Notes: generated from the letters alone by a model not told the origin. DNA of 64,000 nucleotides from JAOXRU01 sp965247735 (GCA_965247735.1 CBDFHN010000002.1:310001-374000), one strand, 5' to 3'. Positions 17,489-27,561 are shown, counted from the stretch's first letter. Program-made: numbers and translations.

Positions 17489-19144
17489 ATGAAACTAAAA
17501 CTACTCTTCTTTCTTTCGGGATGTATGCTAGTAGCAATAAATACCTCGGTATTTGCTCAGCAAGATTACCAAAATAATGTGCAAGTTAATAGTGCTTTAA
17601 AAACACTTGTTAGCAAACATAAAAAAAATGCCAACCTACAATCATTAACAAAAACATTAGGTAATAAAGACATATGGGTATTAACCTTATCTAACGGAAA
17701 CCCATCTAGTAATCCGGCAATTGCTATTGCTGCAGGAGTATCGGGTAATCATTTACTTGGTGTGGAAGTCTCTTTAAAGGTTGCAAATAACATATTAAAC
17801 AATCATAAAGAAGTATTAGAAAACACAACTTTCTATATCTTTCCTAATTTAAGCCCAGATGCTACCGCACAATACTTTGCCAAACTAAAGTACGAACGTT
17901 TTGGTAATGCTAAAAAGACTGATGATGATAGAGATGGCTATACTAACGAGGATGGTTATGAAGATCTTAATAATGATGGACAAATAACATTAATACGTGT
18001 TGAAGACCCAACAGGAAACTATAAAGTTTTGGATGCTGATAACCGTATTATGGTAAAGGCTGATACTAAAAAGGGAGAAAAAGGAACACATAAGGTCTTT
18101 ACAGAAGGATTTGATAATGATAAGGATGGAAAATTTAACGAAGATGGTGAAGGTGGTGTTGCTTTTAACAAAAACTTGACCTATAAGTTTCCATATTTTA
18201 CTGCTGGTGCTGGTGAACATGCTGTTTCTGAAAAAGAACATAGAGCAGTATTAGACTTCTTGTACGAGCACTGGAATATCCATAGTATTTTAACCTTTGG
18301 TCCAGCAAATAACCTTTCTACTCCGTTAAAATTCAATGGGGCAAATGCAAAAAAGAGAGTAGTTACTAGTATTCTTAAAAATGATGAAAAATTAAATAAG
18401 TATATTTCTAATACTTATAATAAAATTATACCAAACAAGAATACTCCAAAGTCTATTGCCAATGGTGGTGGATTTTTTGAATGGTCTTACTTTCATTTTG
18501 GAAGAAATGCAATGAGTACTCCAGCATGGTGGATTCCTGAAGCCAAAAAGGATACCGTTAGCAAAACTGATAAAAAGGAAAAAAGTACTAAGAAGGACAA
18601 AACTTCTAAAAACAAGAAAGTTAATTTCCTTAAATGGGCAAAACAAGAAGGTATTGCTGATGCTTTTGTAGATTGGACAACAGTAAAACATCCAGATTTT
18701 CCAAATAGAAAAGTAGAAGTTGGTGGTATTGCTCCTTTTAAAATGATAAATCCTCCTTATAAAATGGTAGACTCTATAGCAATAAAGCATACGGAGTTTA
18801 TTTTAGAGATTGCAAAAATTCAACCTAACATAAAACTTACAAATTTAAAGACAGAAGCACTTGGCAATAAGCTTACCCGTATAACTGTTGATATTCATAA
18901 CCAAGGATTACTACCAACCCATACAGAAATGGGAGCAAAATCTAAATGGTTACGAAAAGTTAATGTAGTTCTTAAGCTAGCAAAAGGACAAGAAGTAATA
19001 GCTGGTAAAGAACGTCAGGTATTGGGCATAATTGCTGAAGATAGTAGCAAACAACTTACTTGGTTAATAAAAGGTAGTGGTAAGTTGCAACTAAAAGCCA
19101 CAGCACCACATGCAGGAACCAATACAACAACCATTAATCTATAA
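17489..19144 (+). CDS. Secreted M14-like carboxypeptidase homologue, probably inactive
   Basis: 551 residues with a signal peptide (FLSGCMLVAINTSVFAQ). It is homologous over its length to the next gene and to M14 zinc carboxypeptidases. Two calcium-loop-like segments (DDDRDGYTNEDG and DNDKDGKFNEDGEGG) match those of the neighbour. The zinc ligands are not conserved. Where the neighbour has NIHSNEIQGGE, this one has SGNHLLGVE. The third ligand AQSFHNSGG aligns with ILTFGPANN. The catalytic-glutamate segment FTNEIF aligns with MSTPAW. A lysine-rich linker (SKTDKKEKSTKKDKTSKNKK) is inserted. It is first in a peptidase operon and may act as a substrate-binding or partner subunit; that role is inference. 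Confidence 0.85.
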   Translation: MKLKLLFFLSGCMLVAINTSVFAQQDYQNNVQVNSALKTLVSKHKKNANLQSLTKTLGNKDIWVLTLSNGNPSSNPAIAIAAGVSGNHLLGVEVSLKVANNILNNHKEVLENTTFYIFPNLSPDATAQYFAKLKYERFGNAKKTDDDRDGYTNEDGYEDLNNDGQITLIRVEDPTGNYKVLDADNRIMVKADTKKGEKGTHKVFTEGFDNDKDGKFNEDGEGGVAFNKNLTYKFPYFTAGAGEHAVSEKEHRAVLDFLYEHWNIHSILTFGPANNLSTPLKFNGANAKKRVVTSILKNDEKLNKYISNTYNKIIPNKNTPKSIANGGGFFEWSYFHFGRNAMSTPAWWIPEAKKDTVSKTDKKEKSTKKDKTSKNKKVNFLKWAKQEGIADAFVDWTTVKHPDFPNRKVEVGGIAPFKMINPPYKMVDSIAIKHTEFILEIAKIQPNIKLTNLKTEALGNKLTRITVDIHNQGLLPTHTEMGAKSKWLRKVNVVLKLAKGQEVIAGKERQVLGIIAEDSSKQLTWLIKGSGKLQLKATAPHAGTNTTTINL

Positions 19145-19154
19145 TTACACTACT

Positions 19155-20915
19155 ATGAAAACATATATATACACTATAGCTTTGGTTTTGTTTTGCTTTC
19201 TTATTCCTGTTAGCAGCATAGCACAAAGCGCAAACGATATTTTTAGAGCCGCAGGAACACCTCATAATCCTAAAGTTAATATTGCTTTTAATAAATACTA
19301 TACATCAGAGGGCTTGGCTACGCTAGGTAAGAAAATAGCAGAGGCACATCCTAATTTGGTAAAGCGTATTTCTATTGGTAAATCTACCGAAGGAAGAGAT
19401 ATATGGCTATTAGCCGTTACTGACTACACTGTTGGTAATGCAGACCGTAAAACAGCCTTTTATGTAGATGGTAATATCCATTCTAATGAAATACAAGGTG
19501 GTGAAATATGCATATATACAGCATGGTACTTAACGGAAAGCTTTAATGATGTTGACTACGTTAAAGAAATGCTTAAAGACAGGATATTTTATATTGTACC
19601 AACCATAAATCCTGATGCACGTAACGATTATATGAAAGAAGCCAATAACCAACACAGTCCAAGGGCAGGTATGATCTCTTTAGATGACGATGGTGATGGG
19701 CTTTTTGATGAAGATGGTTATGATGATCTTGATGGTGATGGTTCTATAACCATGATGCGTAGAAAAAATGACCACGGTAATATGATTGTTGACCCACTTG
19801 ATCCTAGAAAAATGATAAGTGTTGGTCCAGATGATATTGTTACCACACAACGTTATGAATATTTAGGAAGTGAAGGTATCGATAATGATAATGATGGACG
19901 TGTTAATGAAGATAGAGTTGGATATTATGATCCAAATAGAGATTGGGCATGGAAATGGCAACCAGATTATATACAACGTGGTGCCTATAAATATCCTTTT
20001 TCTGCCCCAGAAACAAGAGCTGTAGCAGATTTTGCCTTAAAACACAGTAATATTGCTGGTGCACAAAGTTTTCATAATTCTGGCGGTATGATTCTTAGAG
20101 GGCCTGGTGCCGCTGAAGATGCAAGCACATATAATAGAGCAGATATAAGAATATATGATGCTATAGGAAACAAAGGTGCCGAGTTATTACCTGGCTATCG
20201 CTATATGACTGTTTATAAAGATTTGTACTCTGTCTTTGGTGGAGAACTAGATTGGTTTTATGGTGCTAGAGGTGCCTATACTTTTACCAACGAAATCTTT
20301 ACTGGCTTTGCATATTATAAGAAAAAGAACGGTGGTAGAGATGAAGCCTATAAAGCCAATAGAGATTTACTATTAGGAGATGGCTTTACAAATTGGGCAA
20401 GCTACAATCACCCAACTTATGGTGCAATTGAGATTGGTGGTTTCCAAAAAAACGTGGGAAGAGCTACACCTGGTTTCTTATTAGAGGAAGAGGCACATCG
20501 TAATATGGTGTTTACCTTTTATCATGCTCACCATATGCCACATTTATCCATTAATAGCATTAAAGAAGAGTCTATTGGTGGTGGATTAAAGAAGATAACC
20601 GCTATTATTAAAAACGATAGGCTAATGCCAACGCATGCTAGTCAAGATTTAAAGTACAATATTGAACGTCCAGATTATATTTCACTTTCTGGAGGTAAAA
20701 TTATTGCAGGTATGCTTGTTGATAATGCAGACTTTAACCTTACTACCGAACAAAAAGTTAATCCAGCAAAGCTTGTTGTAAAAAACATTCCTGGTAATAG
20801 TATTGTTACTGTACAATGGATTGTTAAAGGAGGTTCTAACTATAAAGTAACAGTAGATAGTGCCAAAGGTGGACTTATTACCAACAGCATTAAAGACTAT
20901 AAATCAACTAAATAA
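19155..20915 (+). CDS. Secreted M14 family zinc carboxypeptidase
   Basis: 586 residues from the ATG at 19155. An open frame extends 45 bases further up into the preceding gene, but MKTYIYTIALVLFCFLIPVSSIAQ is a clear signal peptide, so this start is preferred. The zinc site is intact: HSNE in YVDGNIHSNEIQGGE, His in AQSFHNSGG, and the catalytic Glu in AYTFTNEIFTGFAYY. Two aspartate-rich calcium-type loops (DDDGDGLFDEDG, GIDNDNDGRVNED) are inserted in the catalytic domain, and the last 100 residues form a beta domain. The gap after the inactive paralogue is about 10 bases, and the M28 gene follows after 27, so the three are likely co-transcribed and act on exported peptides. Confidence 0.92.
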   Translation: MKTYIYTIALVLFCFLIPVSSIAQSANDIFRAAGTPHNPKVNIAFNKYYTSEGLATLGKKIAEAHPNLVKRISIGKSTEGRDIWLLAVTDYTVGNADRKTAFYVDGNIHSNEIQGGEICIYTAWYLTESFNDVDYVKEMLKDRIFYIVPTINPDARNDYMKEANNQHSPRAGMISLDDDGDGLFDEDGYDDLDGDGSITMMRRKNDHGNMIVDPLDPRKMISVGPDDIVTTQRYEYLGSEGIDNDNDGRVNEDRVGYYDPNRDWAWKWQPDYIQRGAYKYPFSAPETRAVADFALKHSNIAGAQSFHNSGGMILRGPGAAEDASTYNRADIRIYDAIGNKGAELLPGYRYMTVYKDLYSVFGGELDWFYGARGAYTFTNEIFTGFAYYKKKNGGRDEAYKANRDLLLGDGFTNWASYNHPTYGAIEIGGFQKNVGRATPGFLLEEEAHRNMVFTFYHAHHMPHLSINSIKEESIGGGLKKITAIIKNDRLMPTHASQDLKYNIERPDYISLSGGKIIAGMLVDNADFNLTTEQKVNPAKLVVKNIPGNSIVTVQWIVKGGSNYKVTVDSAKGGLITNSIKDYKSTK

Positions 20916-20942
20916 ATATACATAATCAACTAAAACTAAACA

Positions 20943-22490
20943 ATGAAAAACATTAAATTACTTGTAGCTTCATTAATGCTATCTGGAACAATAATGGTTG
21001 CTCAGGATAAAAACCCTGTCATAGAAAACATTATTAAAGAAGCAAATGAAAACTCTCAACTAGAGCGCTTAGGGCATGAGCTTTTAGACGTTATTGGTCC
21101 ACGTCTTGTAGGATCACCACAAATGAAACAAGCCAACGACTGGGCTGTAGCAACATATAAAGGATGGGGCATCTTTGCCGAAAATGAAAAGTGGGGAACT
21201 TGGCGCGGATGGGATCGTGGTATTACACACATGGATCTAGTGTCACCTAGACTACGTACCCTCTCTGGTATGCAATTAGCATGGAGTCCTGGTACTTCTA
21301 AAAAAGGTGTTACTGCCGAAGTAACCGTATTACCAACAGTGCAAAGCGAAGCAGAATTCAAAAGTTGGTTGCCTTCTGTTAAAGGAAAGCTGGTAATGGT
21401 TTCTATGAAAGAAACTACTGGAAGACCAGACTATAACTGGGAAGAATTTGCTACCGAAGAGTCTTTTACAAAAATGAAGGAAGCAAGAACTGCACAGAAA
21501 AAAGAATGGCGAGCAAATATTAATCGTACAGGTTATACTAGACGTACTATTATTGCTGCTCTTGAAGAAGCTGGTGCTGTAGGTATTATTTCATCATACT
21601 GGTCTAAAGCATTTGGTGCTAACAAAATATTCAGTGCTAGAACAAAAAAGATTCCATCTGTGGATATGGTGCTGGAAGATTACACTATGGTGTACAGAAT
21701 GGTAGAATATGGTGATAAGCCTGTTATAAAAGTGGTTGCTGAATCTAAAGAATTAGGTAGAGTAGATAACTTTAATACTATTGCACAGATAAAAGGATCA
21801 GAATTTCCTAACGAATATGTTATCCTATCCGCACATTTCGATTCTTGGGATGGTGGTACTGGAGCAACAGATAATGGTACTGGAACATTAGTTATGATGG
21901 AAACCATGCGTATTCTTAAAAAGATGTATCCAAACCCAAAACGTACCATATTAGTAGGACATTGGGGAAGTGAAGAGCAAGGACTTAATGGATCTAGAGC
22001 TTTTGTAGAAGATCATCCTGAGATTGTTAAGAACATGCAAGCTGCCTTTAACCAAGATAATGGTACTGGTAGAGTTGTAAATATTTCTGGTGCTGGTTTT
22101 ATTCATTCTTATGAGTATATTTCGCGTTGGTTAGCAGCTGTTCCAAAAGATATTACAAAGCATATCAAAACACATTTCCCAGGTTCGCCAAGTGGTGGTG
22201 GTTCTGATAATGCTTCTTTTGTTGCTGCTGGTGCACCTGCATTCGGACTAAGTTCTCTTAACTGGTCGTACTGGAATTATACATGGCACACCAACCTAGA
22301 TACTTATGACAAGATAGTTTTTGATGATGTTAGAAACAATGTTATTCTAACAGCAATACTTACCTATATGGCTTCTGAAGATCCTAATCGTACTTCTAAA
22401 GAAAGAATAGTATTACCTGTAAATTCTAGAACAGGAAAGCAGAGAGAATGGCCAACAGCACGTTCTCCACAAAGAAAAGGAGGAATGTAA
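20943..22490 (+). CDS. Secreted M28 family aminopeptidase
   Basis: 515 residues with a signal peptide (MKNIKLLVASLMLSGTIMVAQ). The M28 zinc ligands are readable: HFDSWDGG and TGATDNGTG give the first His and Asp, GHWGSEEQGLNGS gives the Glu pair, AFNQDNGTG gives an Asp and WHTNLDTYDK gives the last His. An inserted protease-associated-like region (residues about 110-230, WLPSVKGKLVMVS) precedes the catalytic part. It is the third gene of the peptidase operon and ends just before a strong terminator. Exact specificity cannot be read from sequence. Confidence 0.93.
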   Translation: MKNIKLLVASLMLSGTIMVAQDKNPVIENIIKEANENSQLERLGHELLDVIGPRLVGSPQMKQANDWAVATYKGWGIFAENEKWGTWRGWDRGITHMDLVSPRLRTLSGMQLAWSPGTSKKGVTAEVTVLPTVQSEAEFKSWLPSVKGKLVMVSMKETTGRPDYNWEEFATEESFTKMKEARTAQKKEWRANINRTGYTRRTIIAALEEAGAVGIISSYWSKAFGANKIFSARTKKIPSVDMVLEDYTMVYRMVEYGDKPVIKVVAESKELGRVDNFNTIAQIKGSEFPNEYVILSAHFDSWDGGTGATDNGTGTLVMMETMRILKKMYPNPKRTILVGHWGSEEQGLNGSRAFVEDHPEIVKNMQAAFNQDNGTGRVVNISGAGFIHSYEYISRWLAAVPKDITKHIKTHFPGSPSGGGSDNASFVAAGAPAFGLSSLNWSYWNYTWHTNLDTYDKIVFDDVRNNVILTAILTYMASEDPNRTSKERIVLPVNSRTGKQREWPTARSPQRKGGM

Positions 22491-22532
22491 TACCTTTTTT
22501 AGGTTTATAAAATTCTTTCCCAACCAAAGTGT

Positions 22533-22566
22533 AAGCAGTTACTATTTTTAGTAGCTGCTTTTTTTT
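22533..22566 (+). terminator. Rho-independent terminator of the peptidase operon
   Basis: AGCAGTTACT and AGTAGCTGCT form a 10-bp stem with one wobble, followed by eight T residues. It lies about 43 bases after the M28 stop. Confidence 0.85.
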
Positions 22567-22727
22567 GTTTCAATTATTTTTTTGGAGCTGTTTCCTGCTT
22601 TCCACTATAGTTTTTTGAAGAACTATTCAAAAAAGCTACCGTTGCAATCAGGGCTAAGATATTTTCTATTAAAATGCCGCTCAGTTAGGTAATAAATCTA
22701 TATATTGATCCATTAAAATTATCACTT

Positions 22728-23873
22728 ATGAAAATTGCAATATCGTTTATATTTATAGTTTTTTGCTTCTCTACCTTTTCACATGCACAAAAAACAAAAG
22801 TAATATCTCAGGATTGGACATCTTTTGTACAAACAATCAACGTTACTTCTATAACAAAGAAAAAGTTTAAACTTACAGCTAGTGTTAAAGTAGATACTAA
22901 TGATAAAAGTGCTTGGGCAGGCTTATGGGTAAGAACAGATACTAAAGATGGAGAAAATGGTTTTTTTGATAATATGCAAGATAGGCCTGTTAAAACAAAC
23001 GATTGGAAAACATATACTATAGAAGGTACTATAGATTCCAATACCCAAAAACTTAATTTTGGAGGATTGTGCTTGTATAATGGTGATTTTTATTTTGATG
23101 ACTTTCAATTGCTTATTGAAAATAATAAAGGGAAATTTATTCAGTATGATATTGCAAATTCAAGCTTTGAACAAAAAATAATAGACAATAAACTTTTAAA
23201 ATGGAACGAATCCATTAGTGATAATCAAAACAAAAGAGTAAAAGAATATACGTTAACAACAAGCAATGATGCTGCTAAGGGTAAACACTCTTTATTAATT
23301 ACAGGTTCAGGAATTAAACAACCACTACCAAGAGGAGTAATTGGTACTATTGAAGGGGTTTCTCCTGAAATAGGTTCAATGATATCAATGTTAGAAGATT
23401 TAAAATCTAGAGTTGAGTATACTGTGAAAAATTTAAGTCAATACCAAATTGATCACTTACATGATGAGAAAGCTAATAGGATTGGTGCATTGATAATGCA
23501 TTTGGCTGCTGCTGAAGTCAATTATCAAGTGATAACATTTGAAGGAAGGACATTTAATGAAGAAGAAGAAAAGAAATGGGGAGCAGCATTACATCTTGAT
23601 AAAGAAGGACGTGATGAATTTGTAAATCATGAAATTAGTTATTACTTAACTATTTTTAATAAGGTTAGAGAAAAAACTATTCTTGAGTTAAAAAAAAGAG
23701 ATGATAAATGGTTAAAAAAGATTCAGCCAGCTTATGGATTTAGTAATCATTATTCTTGGTTTCATGTAATGGAACATCAATCTAGCCATTTAGGGCAAAT
23801 ATTATTTCTTAAAAAAAGGATTCCACCTGAAGAACCTAAAAAAAAGAAATTAAGCTTAGAAATCAAAAATTAA
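22728..23873 (+). CDS. Secreted two-domain protein with C-terminal DinB-like domain
   Basis: 381 residues with a signal peptide (MKIAISFIFIVFCFSTFSHAQ). Residues 25-135 look like a jelly-roll, carbohydrate-binding-like domain (KLTASVKVDTNDKSAWAG, DWKTYTIEGTID, GDFYFDDFQLLIE). Residues 215-370 are a DinB-like four-helix bundle, in which His residues in LIMHLAAAEV and in MEHQSSHLGQI are placed like the metal-binding triad. Most DinB-like proteins are cytoplasmic, so a signal peptide and an attached beta domain are unusual. Substrate unknown. It stands alone after the peptidase operon terminator. Confidence 0.8.
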   Translation: MKIAISFIFIVFCFSTFSHAQKTKVISQDWTSFVQTINVTSITKKKFKLTASVKVDTNDKSAWAGLWVRTDTKDGENGFFDNMQDRPVKTNDWKTYTIEGTIDSNTQKLNFGGLCLYNGDFYFDDFQLLIENNKGKFIQYDIANSSFEQKIIDNKLLKWNESISDNQNKRVKEYTLTTSNDAAKGKHSLLITGSGIKQPLPRGVIGTIEGVSPEIGSMISMLEDLKSRVEYTVKNLSQYQIDHLHDEKANRIGALIMHLAAAEVNYQVITFEGRTFNEEEEKKWGAALHLDKEGRDEFVNHEISYYLTIFNKVREKTILELKKRDDKWLKKIQPAYGFSNHYSWFHVMEHQSSHLGQILFLKKRIPPEEPKKKKLSLEIKN

Positions 23874-24225
23874 TGTTTGATTTTCCTGTTATTAGTAAAA
23901 TCATTCCAAGAAAACTTTACAGACTGCATATTATTTTATTAAATCACCAATAATTCTGTTTTGATGTGCTTAATTTTTAAGAAAACTTTCTCATATTTTT
24001 AAGAAAACCCTAATACTTAGTATGTTATTAAAAACTAAGTTTGTGCAAGCATTTTCTATTTTTAGAATTTATAAAAAACTTGTATCCTAGGCAACCTTTT
24101 AACCATTGCTGTCGTCTATACAACTAAGAATCTAAAATCAATATCATAAAAAGGGAGATTGATACTTCTTAATAGTTCCATAGTTAACTAGTAAAAGCAT
24201 CATATCGTTTAAAAACAACTAATTA
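23874..24225. other. Gap of about 350 bp upstream of the DUF5686 gene
   Basis: No gene is visible. A plus-strand TAAGTTTG at 24036-24043 fits the Bacteroidota -7 consensus and could drive the next gene with a leader of about 175 bases. No convincing -33 element was found. A short direct repeat (TTTTTAAGAAAAC) occurs twice around 23970-24010. Confidence 0.4.
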
Positions 24226-26697
24226 ATGCACATGAAAAAAACTTTACTTTTTTACACATTTTGTTTAATCTCTATTACAGCTTTTTCTCAGCTAAAAGGA
24301 AATATAACTGATACACAAGGCAAACCACTAGCTTTTGTAAATATATATCTAGAAAACACCTATACTGGCACTACTAGTAATGATGATGGTAATTATCAGT
24401 TAGATATTACACAATTGGGCAAAAACACTGTTGTTTTTCAATACTTGGGATATAAAACCATTAAAAAGGAAATTAATATTACTAGTTTTCCCCACCAACT
24501 TGATGTTAGCCTAGAAGAAGAATCGGTTAGTTTAGATGAAGTTATTGTAAAATCTAACGATAATCCTGCCAATAGAATTATAAAAAATACTATTGCCAAC
24601 AGAAAAGCCAATCTCGAGAAAATCAATTCCTATAATGCTGACTTTTACTCTAGAGGTTTAATGCGTATTAAAGATGCTCCTGAAAAAATAATGGGTCAAG
24701 ATATTGGAGATTTTGATGGTTCTTTAGATTCAACACGTAGTGGTATTGTCTATTTGTCAGAAACTATTTCTAAAATTAAATATCAGTTTCCTGATAAATT
24801 AAAAGAAAATATTATCGCTTCTAAAGTAAGTGGTAATGATAATGGTTTTAGTTTTAATACAGCAAGTGATGTAGATTTTAACTTTTATAAGAATACTGTT
24901 GAATTAGAAAACGAAATCATCTCTCCTATTGCCAGCTATGCCTTTAACTATTATAGGTATAAACTAGAAGGTGTCTTTTATGATGATCAGAATAATCTAA
25001 TCAATAAAATAAAGGTTACTCCTAAAAGAAAAAATGATCGTGCATTTTCTGGATATGTATATATTATAGAAGACCAATGGGCTCTTTATGCCTTAGAACT
25101 TGAAATTACTGGAGAACGAGCACAAATTATTGGCTTAGACACAATCACTATCAAACAGAGTTTTAAATATACAAATGCAGATGCTATTTGGGTATTGATC
25201 TCTCAAAGTCTAGATTTTAAGTATGGTATTTTTGGTTTTAACGGAGACGGTAGGTATACGGCTGTATACAGCAATCATAATTTTAAACCAGAATTTTCTA
25301 AGAACACATTCTCTAGAGAAGTTGTTTCTGTCGAAAAAGAAGCCAATAAAAAAGATTCTATCTATTGGAGTAAACTTAGACCAGTTCCATTAACCGATGA
25401 GGAACAGTCGGATTATACCAAAAAAGATAGCCTACAAGTCATTAAAAAGTCAAAAAAATACTTAGACTCTACTGATACGGTTTCAAATAAATTTCAACTT
25501 ACAGATATAGTTTTTGGTTATAATTATCAAAACTCATATAAAAACTGGAATGCTGGCTTTACAGGGCCATTAGAAGGAATTAGTTTTAATACAGTACAAG
25601 GCTGGAACAGTTCATTGGGTCTTTATTTTAGAAAAAATTACGATGATTACAATCGTTGGTATGCCTTTAATATCAATGCCAATTATGGAGCTAGTGATAA
25701 AAGATTTCGCCCATATGGAAGTATTGTTGCTAAGTTCAATAATATTTCTAAACCAGTAATATCATTATCTGCTGGAGTGCAAGCTGTACAATTTAATGCT
25801 TCTAATCCAATATCAAAAATGATGAATAGCATTAGTACATTATTCTTTGAAAACAATTATATGAAACTCTATGATAGATCTTACATTGATTTAGGCTATT
25901 CACAAGAACTTTTTAATGGTTTTCATTTGTTTAGCACATTGGCGTATGAAAAAAGAAGCCCATTGTTTAATACTACCAATTATAGCGTGTTAAATGTAGA
26001 CGACAAAAACTATACATCTAATAACCCTATTGATGAGGGTAATTATAATACTGCACCCTTTGAAACACACAATATTGTAAAGCTAAATTTACAAGTTCGG
26101 ATCAAATTCGATCAAAAATATATGACACATCCCAACAGTAAGTACAATTTGTCTAGCAATAAATACCCTACCCTATTTTTAGGGTACGAAAAAGGGATGG
26201 GAGCTACCAATAGTAATTACAATTTTGATGAAATTAAAGCTAGACTTACTCAAAATTTTGCTGTTGGAAACAAAGGAAGCCTCTCTTATAATATTGCTGG
26301 AGGAAAATTCTTTAATGCCGATAATATTGCATTTATGGACTTTAAGCATTTCAATAGTAACCTTACCCACGTTAGGTTAGAAAAACAACTGAATAGTTTC
26401 TCTATTTTGCCTTACTATGCATCTAGTACTAATGATGCCTATGCTGAACTTCATGCAGAACACAACTTCAAAGGATATATCCTTAACAAAATACCATTAT
26501 TAAATAAACTTAACTTTAATATGATTATTGGTGCACATTCTTTAAGTACATCAAACAATATTCCATATCATGAGTTTTCTATTGGTGTAGATAATATTGG
26601 TTGGGGGAAATTTAGGTTTTTAAGAGTGGATTATGTTAGATCTTATCAAGGAAGTGGCTATAATGGAGATGCTTTTATGTTTGGACTCAGTTTTTAA
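24226..26697 (+). CDS. DUF5686 outer-membrane beta-barrel with carboxypeptidase-regulatory-like domain
   Basis: 823 residues. A signal peptide (KKTLLFYTFCLISITAFSQ) is followed by a carboxypeptidase-regulatory-like Ig fold (LKGNITDTQGKPLAFVNIYLEN... to about residue 105) with the linker SLDEVIVKSND. The long DUF5686-type body comes next and ends in beta-barrel strands and a terminal aromatic residue (FGLSF), as usual for outer-membrane proteins. The start may be the first ATG or the one two codons later (MHMKKT). Known members are outer-membrane proteins of unclear substrate. It is followed by a strong terminator and stands alone. Confidence 0.88.
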   Translation: MHMKKTLLFYTFCLISITAFSQLKGNITDTQGKPLAFVNIYLENTYTGTTSNDDGNYQLDITQLGKNTVVFQYLGYKTIKKEINITSFPHQLDVSLEEESVSLDEVIVKSNDNPANRIIKNTIANRKANLEKINSYNADFYSRGLMRIKDAPEKIMGQDIGDFDGSLDSTRSGIVYLSETISKIKYQFPDKLKENIIASKVSGNDNGFSFNTASDVDFNFYKNTVELENEIISPIASYAFNYYRYKLEGVFYDDQNNLINKIKVTPKRKNDRAFSGYVYIIEDQWALYALELEITGERAQIIGLDTITIKQSFKYTNADAIWVLISQSLDFKYGIFGFNGDGRYTAVYSNHNFKPEFSKNTFSREVVSVEKEANKKDSIYWSKLRPVPLTDEEQSDYTKKDSLQVIKKSKKYLDSTDTVSNKFQLTDIVFGYNYQNSYKNWNAGFTGPLEGISFNTVQGWNSSLGLYFRKNYDDYNRWYAFNINANYGASDKRFRPYGSIVAKFNNISKPVISLSAGVQAVQFNASNPISKMMNSISTLFFENNYMKLYDRSYIDLGYSQELFNGFHLFSTLAYEKRSPLFNTTNYSVLNVDDKNYTSNNPIDEGNYNTAPFETHNIVKLNLQVRIKFDQKYMTHPNSKYNLSSNKYPTLFLGYEKGMGATNSNYNFDEIKARLTQNFAVGNKGSLSYNIAGGKFFNADNIAFMDFKHFNSNLTHVRLEKQLNSFSILPYYASSTNDAYAELHAEHNFKGYILNKIPLLNKLNFNMIIGAHSLSTSNNIPYHEFSIGVDNIGWGKFRFLRVDYVRSYQGSGYNGDAFMFGLSF

Positions 26698-26861
26698 CCG
26701 TAATTGTAAGACTGACTAACAATGCGTTGTGAGTTTTATTTAAAATAATTCTAAATAAACATGGTTATATCAATCTAACATAGTATTTTTGCAGAGTTAT
26801 TTAAAGTCAATCTAAATAGATTGTTTTAAACCTCTATGATTATTTTAAGTTAGTTTGTTTT

Positions 26862-26899
26862 GTCAGCCCTTGTTTCTCTTAACAAGGGCTGACTTTTTT
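26862..26899 (+). terminator. Terminator of the DUF5686 gene
   Basis: GTCAGCCCTTGT and ACAAGGGCTGAC form a perfect 12-bp stem with an eight-base loop, followed by TTTTTT. Confidence 0.92.
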
Positions 26900-26903
26900 G
26901 TAC

Positions 26904-27028
26904 AAAAAAAGCCCTTGCACATAGCAGGGCTTTTAAAGTAACTAAGTAATTGTAGTGAAAATGATAAGATTTGGGTCCTTATTAATTTTCGTTGAGGTTA
27001 TTACTAATATTGTATTTATAAATTGAGA
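26904..27028 (-). ncRNA. Candidate small RNA A
   Basis: On the minus strand a -7 element TACTTTTG (27035-27042) is followed by the shared box (GACCCAAATCTTATCATTTTC, read 26977-26957). An intrinsic terminator (GCCCTGC, loop, GCAAGGGC, then seven T residues) ends at 26904. The predicted transcript is about 125 nt, the same length as unit B, with no reading frame of note. The terminator stem is unlike those of B and C, while the box is identical to B. Confidence 0.5.
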
Positions 27029-27034
27029 ACAGAT

Positions 27035-27042
27035 CAAAAGTA
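27035..27042 (-). promoter_or_regulatory. -7 element of candidate small RNA A
   Basis: TACTTTTG matches TAnnTTTG. It is 58 bases upstream of the shared box, against 60 in unit B. Confidence 0.45.
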
Positions 27043-27188
27043 TAGTATTCTATTCTTTATCAGAAAAATAAGTTGCTAAGTCTCCCCTAATTGTGGTTAG
27101 GCATTAAAATCATGTTGTTAACTTTTTTTTTCTTACAAAAATAGGGCTTGTAGGAAACCATAAGTTAGCTATAAATTCATATAAAATG

Positions 27189-27313
27189 AAAAAAGCCTTG
27201 ATAGTAAACCATCAAGACTCTTTTACGTGAACACTATACGAAAATGATAAGATTTGGGTCTTAAAAAAATCCTTGTTTTTGGTTATTAAATTTCATTGCC
27301 TTTCATCTTAATA
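27189..27313 (-). ncRNA. Candidate small RNA B
   Basis: On the minus strand TATATTTG (27320-27327) is followed by AGTGTTATTA, the shared box at 27260-27240, GTATAGTGTTCACG and a terminator hairpin (AGTCTTGAT, loop, ATCAAGGCT) with six T residues ending near 27189. It gives a transcript of about 125 nt. A six-codon frame (Met-Lys-Gly-Asn-Glu-Ile) lies near its 5' end but is not shared by the other units. Confidence 0.6.
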
Positions 27314-27319
27314 ACACTG

Positions 27320-27327
27320 CAAATATA
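27320..27327 (-). promoter_or_regulatory. -7 element of candidate small RNA B
   Basis: TATATTTG matches TAnnTTTG. The flanking CAGTGTTATTA is repeated in unit C. A clear -33 element is not visible. Confidence 0.5.
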
Positions 27328-27561
27328 GTAGTACAGCCAGTTTTAATAAAATAATAGTTGCTAATACCACAAATGTAGTGGTGAGTTTTATCATTAGTGT
27401 TGTATTTCTATTTTTTCTTACAAAAAACTTCTTATTTGTAAGAAGTAGCACGCAACACACTTTAAATTTTACTTAATCAACAACCAATTGACCTGTTAAG
27501 AGAGCCAAATAAACAAATCAGTTATTAGAATAGAAAGACAGAGTAATAATTACTAAAAATG

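Noticed and set aside
19110..19154. Upstream start of the second M14 gene
   Set aside because: It would overlap the preceding gene by 35 bases and place 15 polar residues before a clear signal peptide. The ATG at 19155 is better.
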